From contig NZ_JAJFZK010000004.1 in the NCBI RefSeq assembly GCF_020731355.1, positions 298,413 to 362,412 on the forward strand: a DNA stretch of 64,000 nt. The letters are read 5' to 3'. The notes below the pieces were generated by a model that saw only the letters and a program-made list of their open reading frames with translations, was not told where the DNA came from and did no database searches. The position numbers and the translations under genes are program-made. This document shows, in pieces, positions 54,273-62,193 of the stretch; positions within the stretch are counted from its first letter, which is position 1, and the number at the start of each line of letters is the position of its first letter. This DNA is from Bacillus sp. REN16 (lineage in GTDB: Bacteria > Bacillota > Bacilli > Bacillales > Bacillaceae_L).

Positions 54273-54334
54273 CTGGCAGTAATTTCTTTTTTCTAAAGAT
54301 AAGAATTCCATATTGAAGGGGAGCAACTGCCAGT
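54273..54334. repeat. Wide inverted repeat ACTGGCAGT / ACTGCCAGT
   Basis: A perfect 9-bp inverted repeat, arms 54273-54281 and 54326-54334, 44 bases apart, between two terminators. Could be a decayed element end; no gene inside. Confidence 0.45.
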
Positions 54335-54351
54335 AAAAGCCCGATTAGCTT

Positions 54352-54379
54352 AACGAACCTTCATCGATGAAGGTTCGTT
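54352..54379. terminator. Palindrome ending sinR
   Basis: AACGAACCTTCATCGATGAAGGTTCGTT is a fully self-complementary 28-bp sequence just downstream of sinR (quoted as AACGAACCTTCATC and its complement). T-run is on the plus side only, so termination of sinR is likely but unproven. Confidence 0.65.
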
Positions 54380-54385
54380 TTCACG

Positions 54386-54712
54386 TCATTTATTATCCAT
54401 TTTCCATTTGTTAAATTCTAAGAAAGATTTAAATTCGTCTTTGGAAACTCCTGATTTCATTGCCTCTCGTACAAGCCTTGTCCATTCTGAATCAAGTTCT
54501 ACACTTTCAGGCTCCGATTGTTCATGGAGTAATTCATTAACCGTTACGCCTAATACTGTAGATATTTTTTCAAGAAACTGGATAGAAGGGTTTGATTGGA
54601 GATTCCGTTCGATTGAGCTCAAGTATGATTTGGCAACTCCTGCGCGATCCGCTAGTTCAGATAATGACAATTGTTTTTGTAGGCGATATGTTTTAATACG
54701 TTGACCAATCAT
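54386..54712 (-). CDS. sinR: Master biofilm repressor SinR
   Basis: A 108-residue regulator very close to B. subtilis SinR: MIGQRIKTYRLQKQLSLSEL, AKSYLSSIERNLQSNPSIQFL and the C-terminal SinI-contact helix DSEWTRLVREAMKSGVSKDEF. SinR represses matrix and related genes by binding GTTCTYT sites; SinI neutralises it. ATG after GGAAGGAAGGTGAAAAGTC. Downstream of sinI. A possible -10 (ATTATA on the plus strand, 54739-54744) may give sinR its own promoter. Confidence 0.94.
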   Translation of the reverse strand: MIGQRIKTYRLQKQLSLSELADRAGVAKSYLSSIERNLQSNPSIQFLEKISTVLGVTVNELLHEQSEPESVELDSEWTRLVREAMKSGVSKDEFKSFLEFNKWKMDNK

Positions 54713-54795
54713 GACTTTTCACCTTCCTTCCTAATCCCATTATAACATATAACGAAGTGAATGTTTTATAATAAGAACACAAAAAAGTGAAAAAT

Positions 54796-54821
54796 AAAAA
54801 GAACCCGATTTAACCGAGTTC
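54796..54821 (-). terminator. Terminator/attenuator between sinI and sinR
   Basis: Read on the minus strand, GAACTCG-GTTAAAT-CGGGTTC is followed by TTTTTATTTTT. It would reduce read-through from sinI into sinR. Confidence 0.7.
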
Positions 54822-54884
54822 CCTGCATCCATATGTTTCCAATCTGTTGCGACAATTGGTTGCTGTATGTATAAATAAGGTCCG

Positions 54885-55013
54885 TTATGCTGTTTTACTT
54901 TGGAGGAAAGCTTGAATATCCTGGACGCTCATTCCCATCTCCACTGCTTCTAAAATTAGGTCGATCCATTCGTGATCTAATTGTTCGTTTTTGTTTTGTA
55001 CTTCATTTAACAT
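54885..55013 (-). CDS. sinI: SinR antagonist SinI
   Basis: A 42-residue anti-repressor: MLNEVQNKNEQLDHEWIDLI then LEAVEMGMSVQDIQAFLQ. The LDxEWxxLIxEAxxxGxxxxxIxxFL pattern is the helix-turn-helix hook that pairs with SinR in place of its own partner. ATG 55013 after GGGAGGAAAACAA. Gene order sinI-sinR is as in B. subtilis, though the pair is placed downstream of tasA and opposite to it. Confidence 0.9.
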   Translation of the reverse strand: MLNEVQNKNEQLDHEWIDLILEAVEMGMSVQDIQAFLQSKTA

Positions 55014-55496
55014 TTGTTTTCCTCCCAAAATACATTAGTATTCCAGGCAGTCCAGCCGTCATAATTGAAATCTTCAACTTTAGACCTGTGACTTTGCGTC
55101 CCTATTTTTCAATAAGTTTGCCTTTGTCTGTTCGAACCCAGCCGACTGACCTAAAACGATAGTCCTTCTATGTATAGAACCTTTGTATTACATTTAGAAG
55201 TATAAAACATAGGAAACAAACTTTCTGTAAAAAACTGTCGATGTCAAAATATTTAAAAAAGGTAAACGATAGGTTGTCCTCCTTAATAAAAAATGCCCTA
55301 TATTCACCATTTATGTAGAAGAAACTCGAAGGATAGGGAAAAAGACCCAGGATTTGTTAACTAGAAGGAAATTAAGGTTAATACATAACGATATTTCTAT
55401 AAGGACTTTTGTAGAATTACCAAATAAATGTAAGGTATTTGTCGAACGATTCTTTTGAAAAATGCCCACAAAAAATGTTATCTACCCCCAAAAATG
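55014..55496. other. Spacer without recognisable genes
   Basis: About 480 AT-rich bases upstream of sinI. Plus-strand frames here have no ribosome site or family. No RNA gene or clear repeat was seen. It should contain the regulatory region of sinI; GTTC-type repeats were not evident. Confidence 0.5.
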
Positions 55497-55573
55497 AGGA
55501 TAGGCCATAATTACAACGTATTTTGACATAGATAAAACAACCCGCCATTGATGATTTCGACAAGAACTTTCGG
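55497..55573 (-). pseudogene. Detached copy of the 3' end of yqhG
   Basis: 77 bases with three mismatches to 56348-56424, the 3' end of the intact yqhG. On the minus strand it reads PKVLVEIINGGLFYLCQNTL and stop, the final 20 residues of YqhG. Offset is 851 bases; everything in between (antitoxin-like gene, hairpin array) is bracketed by these direct repeats. No upstream part of the gene remains. Confidence 0.85.
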
Positions 55574-55676
55574 ATAAAAGTAATTTATTTATCATTATAT
55601 GGGATTTTTCAATAATTGGGGTTAATATAGAGTTTTGATAGGGGGATTTGGGGAGTGAGTAATACTAGTGTAATAC

Positions 55677-55898
55677 CTACTCATCGTCTAAAAACTCCTT
55701 ACGTAATTCGTCAATCGTATAAGAATAGGTTTCCCCATTTTCATATTCTGAACGAGATACCGAAATTGCATTGATTTCTGTTTTTGTAGGCTCATCTTCA
55801 GGCATTGTTAAAAGTTTAATCATTTTGACAAGCTCAGATAGTTTTTCGTCCGGTACCGCTTCAATTAATTTGTAAACATCTTCTCTTTTCGTTGCCAA
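55677..55898 (-). CDS. Antitoxin-like small protein, without a visible toxin
   Basis: A 73-residue acidic protein with an N-terminal KREDVYKLIEAVPDEKLSEL helix and a C-terminal SRSEYENGETYSYTIDELRK, resembling antitoxins encoded beside RelE/ParE toxins. TTG 55898 follows AAAGGAGATGATAA. No toxin gene lies downstream on the minus strand (55574-55676 has no frame). It could be a solitary or residual antitoxin, or an unrelated DUF2281-like protein. Confined between yqhG-derived repeats. Confidence 0.58.
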   Translation of the reverse strand: MATKREDVYKLIEAVPDEKLSELVKMIKLLTMPEDEPTKTEINAISVSRSEYENGETYSYTIDELRKEFLDDE

Positions 55899-55975
55899 AT
55901 TATCATCTCCTTTTGCTTCCTATTATAGCTTATCCTTCGGGGAATAAACAGAATCATAAAAGGCCAGAATGACAA

Positions 55976-56262
55976 CCGATTATAAAGCCTTATTCGGACA
56001 GGACTAAACAAGAACTTCTGATTGAAAGTTCGAATGCAAGGGTCATTCAGACAGACCAATGTATATTTGCTGGCAACTAGTCTAAATGCGAGGTTCATTT
56101 AGACAGTCCAAGGAAGAACTTCCATTGCAGTGTACAAATGTCAAGCCCATTCAGACAGAACAAAGTAGAACTACTGTTTGAAAGTCCGAATGCAAGGCTC
56201 ATTCGGACAGATCAAAGTAGAAGTGTCGGTGCGAGTCCAAATACAATGCCCATTCCGACAGA
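55976..56262. repeat. 52-bp tandem hairpin array
   Basis: Stem starts are near 55976 (diverged), 56028, 56080, 56132, 56184 and 56235, i.e. 52, 52, 52, 52 and 51 bases apart. Typical unit: GTCCGAATG-N7-CATTCGGAC (56184-56208), and GTCTAAATG-N7-CATTTAGAC (56080-56104). Those two differ at two paired positions in a compensating way. Between the stems runs ACAGAACAAAGTAGAACT-like sequence. The stretch 55899-56361 contains no gene. Confidence 0.88.
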
Positions 56263-56361
56263 ACAGGCAGATATTAAATAATAATAGTCTAATGAAGAAA
56301 AAATTTGTTAAATTAACATTGGCGGCAAAACCCACTCTATAAAACATAGGATAGGCCATAA

Positions 56362-57156
56362 TTACATCGTATTTTGACAAAGATAAAACAACCCGCCATT
56401 GATGATTTCGACAAGAACTTTTGGTTCGTACTGGTCCTTTAGTGCTTGTTTTTCAATTTCATAGCTCTCTGGTTTTTCTTCGATACCTTCATAAAAGGCA
56501 TCTAACAAAGCTAAGTCCTCATCCCAGCGCTGTCTTGCCTCATCTGCCCATGCGTGATCCTGTGTTTCCACATAGCCTCTCACATATTGCTGAAGACGAT
56601 TGACACCACTTTGTGGTCTGACAAGCGGTGACATTGTGTACGTTAAATCTGGTATTTTAGGAGTAAGTGGCAGCTTTTCAAGTTTTTCCTGAAAATCCTC
56701 AACAATAACTCCATTTATAAGCTGAATGCCAAGTGACATTAATACATCGCGTTTGCGGTCACTTTTATAGGAAACCTTCACATTTAGACCAAGCCAAGGG
56801 TAAAGGGGTGTATTGCCTTGAGCGCCAGGCGGTTTTTGCTGGTACAACCGGATATAGCTTGCAAGCTTTTTCGTTGATTCAAAAATTTGGTGCAAGCGGG
56901 GTGTTCCGAAATGAATAAAATCACCCTTTATGTTATCCGGTGTTTGATCCCGGTCTGTAATTAACGTGAGCTTCATCGGATTCGGTTCTCCACCTGTTTT
57001 TTCAACATAGGTCCAGTAAAAGGGACGGTTCATAAGTTGCTTATCCAAATCAATCGTCAATTGGACTGTCATATGCCCAGGGTTTCGTTCAAGAATTTCA
57101 CAATGGTTGGATACAAAATATTTTTCTAGAAAATTAACTATTTCCTGTTGCTGCAT
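56362..57156 (-). CDS. yqhG: YqhG family protein
   Basis: A 264-residue cytoplasmic protein beginning MQQQEIVNFLEKYFVSNHCE, with PFYWTYVEKTGGEPNPMKLTL (given as FYWTYVEKTGGEPNP), KVSYKSDRKRDVLMSLGIQL and EIINGGLFYLC. YqhG is always next to the SNF2 helicase YqhH in Bacillus and is probably its partner. ATG 57156 after GGTGGTGAACAGC overlaps the yqhH stop by 23 bases, so coupling is expected. Its last 77 bases are repeated at 55497. Confidence 0.85.
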   Translation of the reverse strand: MQQQEIVNFLEKYFVSNHCEILERNPGHMTVQLTIDLDKQLMNRPFYWTYVEKTGGEPNPMKLTLITDRDQTPDNIKGDFIHFGTPRLHQIFESTKKLASYIRLYQQKPPGAQGNTPLYPWLGLNVKVSYKSDRKRDVLMSLGIQLINGVIVEDFQEKLEKLPLTPKIPDLTYTMSPLVRPQSGVNRLQQYVRGYVETQDHAWADEARQRWDEDLALLDAFYEGIEEKPESYEIEKQALKDQYEPKVLVEIINGGLFYLCQNTM

Positions 57157-58825
57157 GCTGTTCACCACCATTTTGTTCTTCAAAACTAATAATTGATGTT
57201 AAATTCTCCATTTTTATTCTCATTTCGCCTTCACTACGAGACCGAAGCATGATGTCTTGAATATGGTCCTCAATATTTCCTAGGTCGAGTCTTGTTAAGA
57301 TATCATCCAGTTGCCCAATGACGCGCTCAAACAGATTAATTTTTTCATATAATAGCTTCAAAATATGCTCTTCAACTGTGTTCTTCGTTGCGAAATTATA
57401 AATATGGACATCCTTTTCCTGACCAAGTCGATGAATACGCCCGATCCGCTGTTCAAGCCTCATCGGATTCCATGGGAGGTCATAGTTGATAATATGATTA
57501 CAGAATTGCAGGTTAATCCCTTCGCCGCCAGCCTCGGTTGCAATCAATACCTGGAATTTACCTTTAAACAATTCTCTCATCCAATCCTTTTTCCCGCGCT
57601 TGAACCCACCTCGAAATGGAACGGATGATATGCCATTTTGCTGCAAAAACCATTGTAAATACATTTGAGTCGCACGATATTCGGTAAAAATTATTACTTT
57701 ATCATCAATTTGCTTAATGAGTTCAACTGCTTTTTCAGCCTTTGAGTTTTGCGTGACTTGCTCGACTTTATTCATGAGCCCTAAGACCATATCCTGAGGG
57801 GCAGAAGCGCTACCATCTTCATTTTTCTTCTCAAGCATCTTTTTCAATGTAAAATAAACGGCTTCGCGGCTACTACAAGCCTCTCTTTGCAAAGTAAGAA
57901 TTGAGAACATACTCGACGCAAAGCCGGAAAAGCTAGACCGATAGGCGGAAATCGCATCATAAAGCTCCTGTTCCGTCTCTGAAAATTCAATCGGAACGGT
58001 TTCAACCTTCCGTTTTGTCCATTCAATTCCAGTGTCATCACGGCGATTCCGAATCATCACTTTATTGACCAGTTCCTTTAGATGCGCATGATCATCGATA
58101 GAGCGGCTCTTTTTCCCGAATGACTCCTCGAAATTCTCCTGGTTACCTAAATGCCCAGGCTTAAGCAAGGACACGAGATTAAAAATCTCATCGATTCGGT
58201 TTTGAATCGGGGTTGCCGTTAATAGTAAACAAAACTTCTTTTTTAGGTTTTGAACAAATTCATAGTTTTTTGTTTTATTGTTTTTAAGCTTGTGAGCCTC
58301 GTCGATGATAATTAAATCATAATCCTGCTCATACACGATTTCCCGATGAGGACTTCTTTTGGCAGTATCAATAGAAGAAACAATCACATCATATTGCTCC
58401 CACATATAGCTTTTCTTTTGCTGAACCGCTGGAATGTAAAACTTCTGATTTAATTCTGAAGCCCATTGAGATACAAGCGAAGCGGGGACTAGAATCAACA
58501 CTTTTTTTACAAGTCCGCGAATCATATATTCTTTTAAGATCAGTCCAGCTTCAATTGTTTTTCCGAGCCCAACTTCATCAGCTAGTATCGCTTTTCCATT
58601 CATTTTTTCAACAACTTGCTTTGCCACCTCCAGCTGATGTGGAAGTGGTGTTAACTGTGGTAAATGCTTAGGAGCCTGAAGACCTTCGAAATCAGGTATC
58701 GACTGGTGTTTTTCCACTTCATATGCAAGTTTGTACAACTCCCAGTTCGCCCAAGGACCGTCATCGTCAATTCTTTGCAGAAAGTCACCCTGCCACGACT
58801 GATCAAATTCAAAATCGACATTCAT
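57134..58825 (-). CDS. yqhH: SNF2-family DEAD/DEAH helicase YqhH
   Basis: A 563-residue ATPase with both SNF2 halves: Walker A ADEVGLGKTIEAGLIL, DEAH in IIIDEAHKLKN, SAT-type LLTATPIQNR, and motif VI WNPMRLEQRIGRIHRLGQE. Similar to RapA/HepA but shorter, lacking the RapA N-terminal domain. ATG 58825 after AAAGGACTGTGAATAT. Divergent from the glycine riboswitch. Role in Bacillus not firmly established. Confidence 0.92.
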   Translation of the reverse strand: MNVDFEFDQSWQGDFLQRIDDDGPWANWELYKLAYEVEKHQSIPDFEGLQAPKHLPQLTPLPHQLEVAKQVVEKMNGKAILADEVGLGKTIEAGLILKEYMIRGLVKKVLILVPASLVSQWASELNQKFYIPAVQQKKSYMWEQYDVIVSSIDTAKRSPHREIVYEQDYDLIIIDEAHKLKNNKTKNYEFVQNLKKKFCLLLTATPIQNRIDEIFNLVSLLKPGHLGNQENFEESFGKKSRSIDDHAHLKELVNKVMIRNRRDDTGIEWTKRKVETVPIEFSETEQELYDAISAYRSSFSGFASSMFSILTLQREACSSREAVYFTLKKMLEKKNEDGSASAPQDMVLGLMNKVEQVTQNSKAEKAVELIKQIDDKVIIFTEYRATQMYLQWFLQQNGISSVPFRGGFKRGKKDWMRELFKGKFQVLIATEAGGEGINLQFCNHIINYDLPWNPMRLEQRIGRIHRLGQEKDVHIYNFATKNTVEEHILKLLYEKINLFERVIGQLDDILTRLDLGNIEDHIQDIMLRSRSEGEMRIKMENLTSIISFEEQNGGEQHAATGNS

Positions 58826-59119
58826 ATATTCACAGTCCTTTCTTAGTTGAGTATTAATATAGTAGAAAGTGAACTTTTTCATAAAACACGAACGTTTTAC
58901 AGAAAAAATAAATTAATGTTAAGAAAATAATATATTGCCCAATCCGCTGGATAATGGTAGGATGAAGGTAGTTGGTAAACGCTTCTCTATGCTTTTTAGA
59001 AGGGTTTAGTGATACATTCTAATTGATAAAAACAAGCTATTGGGCTGGAATTGGTTAAATTTCCATATTCGTTTCGTTAGTATTACCAAAAAAATGAAAA
59101 ATATGAAGACCGCGAATGA

Positions 59120-59442
59120 CAACAAGGGGAGAGACTACTTTTTTGTAGCGCCGAAGGAGCAAGCAAAACCATTGTGAATCTCTCAGGCAAAAAGACTCTT
59201 GTTCGACGCAACTCTGGAGAGAGCCGATTTTATGGCCACCAAAGGGGCAAACCTAATAGAGTAGGGTTCAAAAAGGAGGACAAAAAGAGCCGAGAAGGTC
59301 GAGGCGGCGAAGTTTCGAGGAGCGGAGTGTATGCTTTAATACATGAGCACCGCAGAAGCGAGCCAACGAAGAGATTCGACAGCTATTTTTCCCGGACTTT
59401 TTGAACTTCATCTTAGGTAAACTTTCAGGTGCAAGGACAGAG
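59120..59442 (+). ncRNA. Tandem glycine riboswitch with an interrupted second aptamer
   Basis: Aptamer I: ACAAGGGGAGAGAC, GCGCCGAAGGAGCAAG, GAATCTCTCAGGCAAAAAGA. The linker CGACGCAACTCTGGAGAGAG starts aptamer II: CCACCAAAGGGGCAA, then stem ACCTAA (59251-59256), a 143-bp element, TTAGGT (59413-59418) and the conserved end AAACTTTCAGGTGCAAGGACAG. Glycine binding should hold GGACAGAG in the aptamer and prevent the terminator that uses the same bases, switching on gcvT-gcvPA-gcvPB. The insertion lies in the variable stem-loop, leaving conserved nucleotides intact. Confidence 0.92.
59264..59406. mobile_element. MITE-like element, copy A, inside the riboswitch
   Basis: Terminal inverted repeats GTTCAAAAAG (59266-59275) and CTTTTTGAAC (59397-59406). 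Internal stem TGTAT / ATACA around 59329-59344. No coding frame. About 70 percent similar by eye to copy B at 60675. No target-site duplication is obvious. Confidence 0.82.
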
Positions 59443-59478
59443 ACTTCACACTTCTGTGGAGTCTATCTGTCCTTTTTT
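59433..59478 (+). terminator. Riboswitch-controlled terminator
   Basis: AAGGACAGA with TCTGTCCTT, inner ACT/AGT, followed by TTTTTT. The left arm overlaps the end of aptamer II. Confidence 0.85.
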
Positions 59479-59557
59479 GTGTTTTCAGAATCTTTTGGTT
59501 TTAGAATTGAGGCCCAAATAACTTTTAAAATGATGCAATGTGAGGGAGGAATCGGAT

Positions 59558-60661
59558 TTGACCGAGTTAAAACGTACACCATTATTTGATGAGTATCAAA
59601 AGCATGGCGCCAAAACAATAGATTTTGGCGGGTGGGATCTTCCAGTTCAATTTTCAAGTATTAAAGAAGAGCACGAAGCGGTTCGTACAAAAGCAGGTCT
59701 TTTTGACGTATCCCATATGGGAGAAATCGATGTAAAAGGAAAAGACAGCTTAGCGTATCTCCAAAAAGTAATGACAAATGATGTTTCAACGTTAAAGGAT
59801 GGCGCAACACAATATACGGCGATGTGCTATGAAAATGGTGGAACAATTGATGACCTGCTGATCTATAAAAAATCCGATGAACATTATTTACTTGTTGTAA
59901 ATGCTTCAAATACAGAAAAAGATTTTGAATGGCTAAAAGAGCATGTCTTTGGTGATGTGGAAGTGGTCAACATTTCAAACGAGATGGGACAAATTGCGCT
60001 TCAAGGACCACTAGCTGAAGCTGTTTTACAAAAGCTAACTAATACAAATTTAAGTGAAATCAAGTTTTTTAAATTCCAAGACGATGTTGTGATTGCTGGA
60101 AAGAAAACACTTGTTTCAAGAACTGGCTATACAGGGGAAGACGGCTTTGAAGTCTATTGCCGGGCTTGGGACACAGCTACCTTATGGAATGCTATTTTAG
60201 AAGCTGGAGAACCAGAAGGAGTTTTACCTTGTGGATTAGGTGCTCGTGACACATTACGCTTTGAAGCGAATCTTGCACTTTATGGACAAGAACTATCAAA
60301 AGATATCACACCAATCGAAGCTGGAATCGGCTTTGCGGTGAAACCAAATAAAGAGGCTGACTTTATTGGGAAAGCAGTTTTAAAAGAGCAAAAAGAAGAG
60401 GGAGCTCCTCGTAAAATTGTTGGGATCGAAATGATTGATAAAGGAATTCCGCGTCATGGTTATGAAGTGTATATTGGTGACGAGCAAGTAGGGGAAGTTA
60501 CGACAGGAACACAATCACCAACCCTTCAAAAAAATATTGGGTTAGTTCTTATTAAATCAAATCATGCCGAACTTGGAACTGAAGTTGAAGTTCAAGTTCG
60601 TAAAAAACGTCTTAAAGCAATTGTGGTGGCAACACCTTTTTATAAGCGTCCAAAAAAATAA
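59558..60661 (+). CDS. gcvT: Aminomethyltransferase (glycine cleavage T protein)
   Basis: A 367-residue THF-dependent enzyme releasing ammonia from the aminomethyl-H protein intermediate. Features: [69 protein letters not shown] 59558 eight bases after GGAGG (GAGGGAGGAATCGGA). First gene of the operon after the riboswitch; the H-protein gene is elsewhere, as in B. subtilis. Confidence 0.96.
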   Translation: MTELKRTPLFDEYQKHGAKTIDFGGWDLPVQFSSIKEEHEAVRTKAGLFDVSHMGEIDVKGKDSLAYLQKVMTNDVSTLKDGATQYTAMCYENGGTIDDLLIYKKSDEHYLLVVNASNTEKDFEWLKEHVFGDVEVVNISNEMGQIALQGPLAEAVLQKLTNTNLSEIKFFKFQDDVVIAGKKTLVSRTGYTGEDGFEVYCRAWDTATLWNAILEAGEPEGVLPCGLGARDTLRFEANLALYGQELSKDITPIEAGIGFAVKPNKEADFIGKAVLKEQKEEGAPRKIVGIEMIDKGIPRHGYEVYIGDEQVGEVTTGTQSPTLQKNIGLVLIKSNHAELGTEVEVQVRKKRLKAIVVATPFYKRPKK

Positions 60662-60674
60662 CTGAGAATAGTGA

Positions 60675-60818
60675 GGGTTCAAAAGGAGGATAAAAAGGAC
60701 CAAGAAGTTCAAGGCGGTGCAGCTTTGAGTACCGGAACGTATGCAGTTAATACGTGAGGAACGCAAAAGCAAGCCAACGCAGAAATTCGATGTGTCATTT
60801 TTACCGGACTTTTTGAAC
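60675..60818. mobile_element. MITE-like element, copy B, between gcvT and gcvPA
   Basis: GTTCAAAAG (60677-60685) and CTTTTTGAAC (60809-60818). The internal stem is CGTAT/ATACG where copy A has TGTAT/ATACA, a compensating change. It fills most of the 185-base gap inside the operon and leaves a ribosome site (AAAGGGG) before gcvPA. Confidence 0.82.
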
Positions 60819-60846
60819 ATCCTCTAAGTGGGAAAGGGGTACATTC

Positions 60847-62193
60847 ATGAAACATCGTTACTTACCAATGACGGAACAAGATCAAAACGAAATGCTCCAA
60901 GCAATCGGCGTATCGACTGTCGATGAGCTTTTTAGTGATATTCCAGAAAGTGTTCGATTTAAAGGCGAGTACAAGATTAAAAAGGCGAAATCAGAACCTG
61001 CATTAATGAAAGAACTTTCTGTTCTTGCTGCAAAAAATGCTGATTTACGCCACAACGCTTCTTTCTTAGGAGCAGGTGTGTACGATCACTATATGCCTGT
61101 AATTGTGGATCATGTTCTTTCACGTTCTGAATTTTATACTGCATATACACCATACCAACCTGAAATATCTCAAGGTGAGCTTCAAGCTATTTTTGAATTC
61201 CAAACAATGATTTGTGAATTGACTGGTATGGAAGTAGCGAACTCTTCTATGTATGATGGTGGAACATCTCTAGCTGAAGCAGCTATGCTTTCATGTGGTC
61301 ATACAAGAAAGAAAAAAGTACTCGTTTCTGGGGCTGTTCATCCAGAATCTAGACTTGTTCTTGAAACCTATGCGAAAGGTCAATACATTGAAGTAGTTGA
61401 AGTTCCAACAAAGAGCGGTGTAACAGACATTGAAGCATTAAGATCTTTAATGGATGACGATGTGGCAGGTGTGATTGTTCAATATCCTAACTTCTTTGGT
61501 CAAATTGAACCTTTAAAAGAAATCGAGGAAGTCGCTCATACCGGAAAAAGCATGTTTGTTGTATCGAGCAATCCATTAGCACTTGGTGCATTAACACCTC
61601 CAGGAAAATTTAGTGCTGATATCGTAGTTGGGGATGCACAGCCATTCGGAATCCCAGCTGCATTTGGCGGACCGCACTGTGGATATTTCGCGGTTACATC
61701 AAAATTAATGCGTAAAGTGCCGGGTCGCCTAGTAGGTCAAACGGTTGATGAACAAGGGAAACGCGGTTTCGTATTAACCCTTCAAGCACGGGAACAGCAT
61801 ATCCGTCGTGACAAAGCGACATCAAATATTTGTTCAAACCAAGCTCTAAACGCATTAGCAGCATCTGTTGCGATGACAGCATTAGGTAAAAAAGGTGTGA
61901 AAGAAATTTCAACTCAAAACCTTCAAAAAGCCTACTATGCAAAGCAACAATTTAAAGCAAATGGCTTCGAACTTCCATTCGACGGACCAATCTTTAATGA
62001 ATTTGTTGTAAAAGTAGGTCAATCTGTTAAAGAAGTAAATGCACGTTTAATCGAAAAAGGAATTATCGGCGGTTATGATTTAGGCCGTGACTACCCAGAG
62101 CTTGAGGGGTATATGTTAGTTGCAGTAACTGAGCTTCGTACAAAAGAAGAGATTGATACTCTTGTAAAAGAATTGGGGGATAGCCATGAATAA
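60847..62193 (+). CDS. gcvPA: Glycine dehydrogenase (decarboxylating) subunit 1
   Basis: A 448-residue subunit of P protein. Contains [59 protein letters not shown] and [21 protein letters not shown] (given as [20 protein letters not shown]). Works with GcvPB. ATG after GGGAAAGGGGTACATTC. Overlaps gcvPB by eight bases. Confidence 0.97.
   Translation: MKHRYLPMTEQDQNEMLQAIGVSTVDELFSDIPESVRFKGEYKIKKAKSEPALMKELSVLAAKNADLRHNASFLGAGVYDHYMPVIVDHVLSRSEFYTAYTPYQPEISQGELQAIFEFQTMICELTGMEVANSSMYDGGTSLAEAAMLSCGHTRKKKVLVSGAVHPESRLVLETYAKGQYIEVVEVPTKSGVTDIEALRSLMDDDVAGVIVQYPNFFGQIEPLKEIEEVAHTGKSMFVVSSNPLALGALTPPGKFSADIVVGDAQPFGIPAAFGGPHCGYFAVTSKLMRKVPGRLVGQTVDEQGKRGFVLTLQAREQHIRRDKATSNICSNQALNALAASVAMTALGKKGVKEISTQNLQKAYYAKQQFKANGFELPFDGPIFNEFVVKVGQSVKEVNARLIEKGIIGGYDLGRDYPELEGYMLVAVTELRTKEEIDTLVKELGDSHE

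Noticed and set aside
54887..55162. Plus-strand frame overlapping sinI
   Set aside because: The minus strand encodes SinI with strong family match and ribosome site; the plus frame has neither.
59174..59589. Plus-strand frames of 60-76 codons in the gcvT leader
   Set aside because: They cover the glycine riboswitch and inserted element, which are structured RNA; no ribosome sites precede them.
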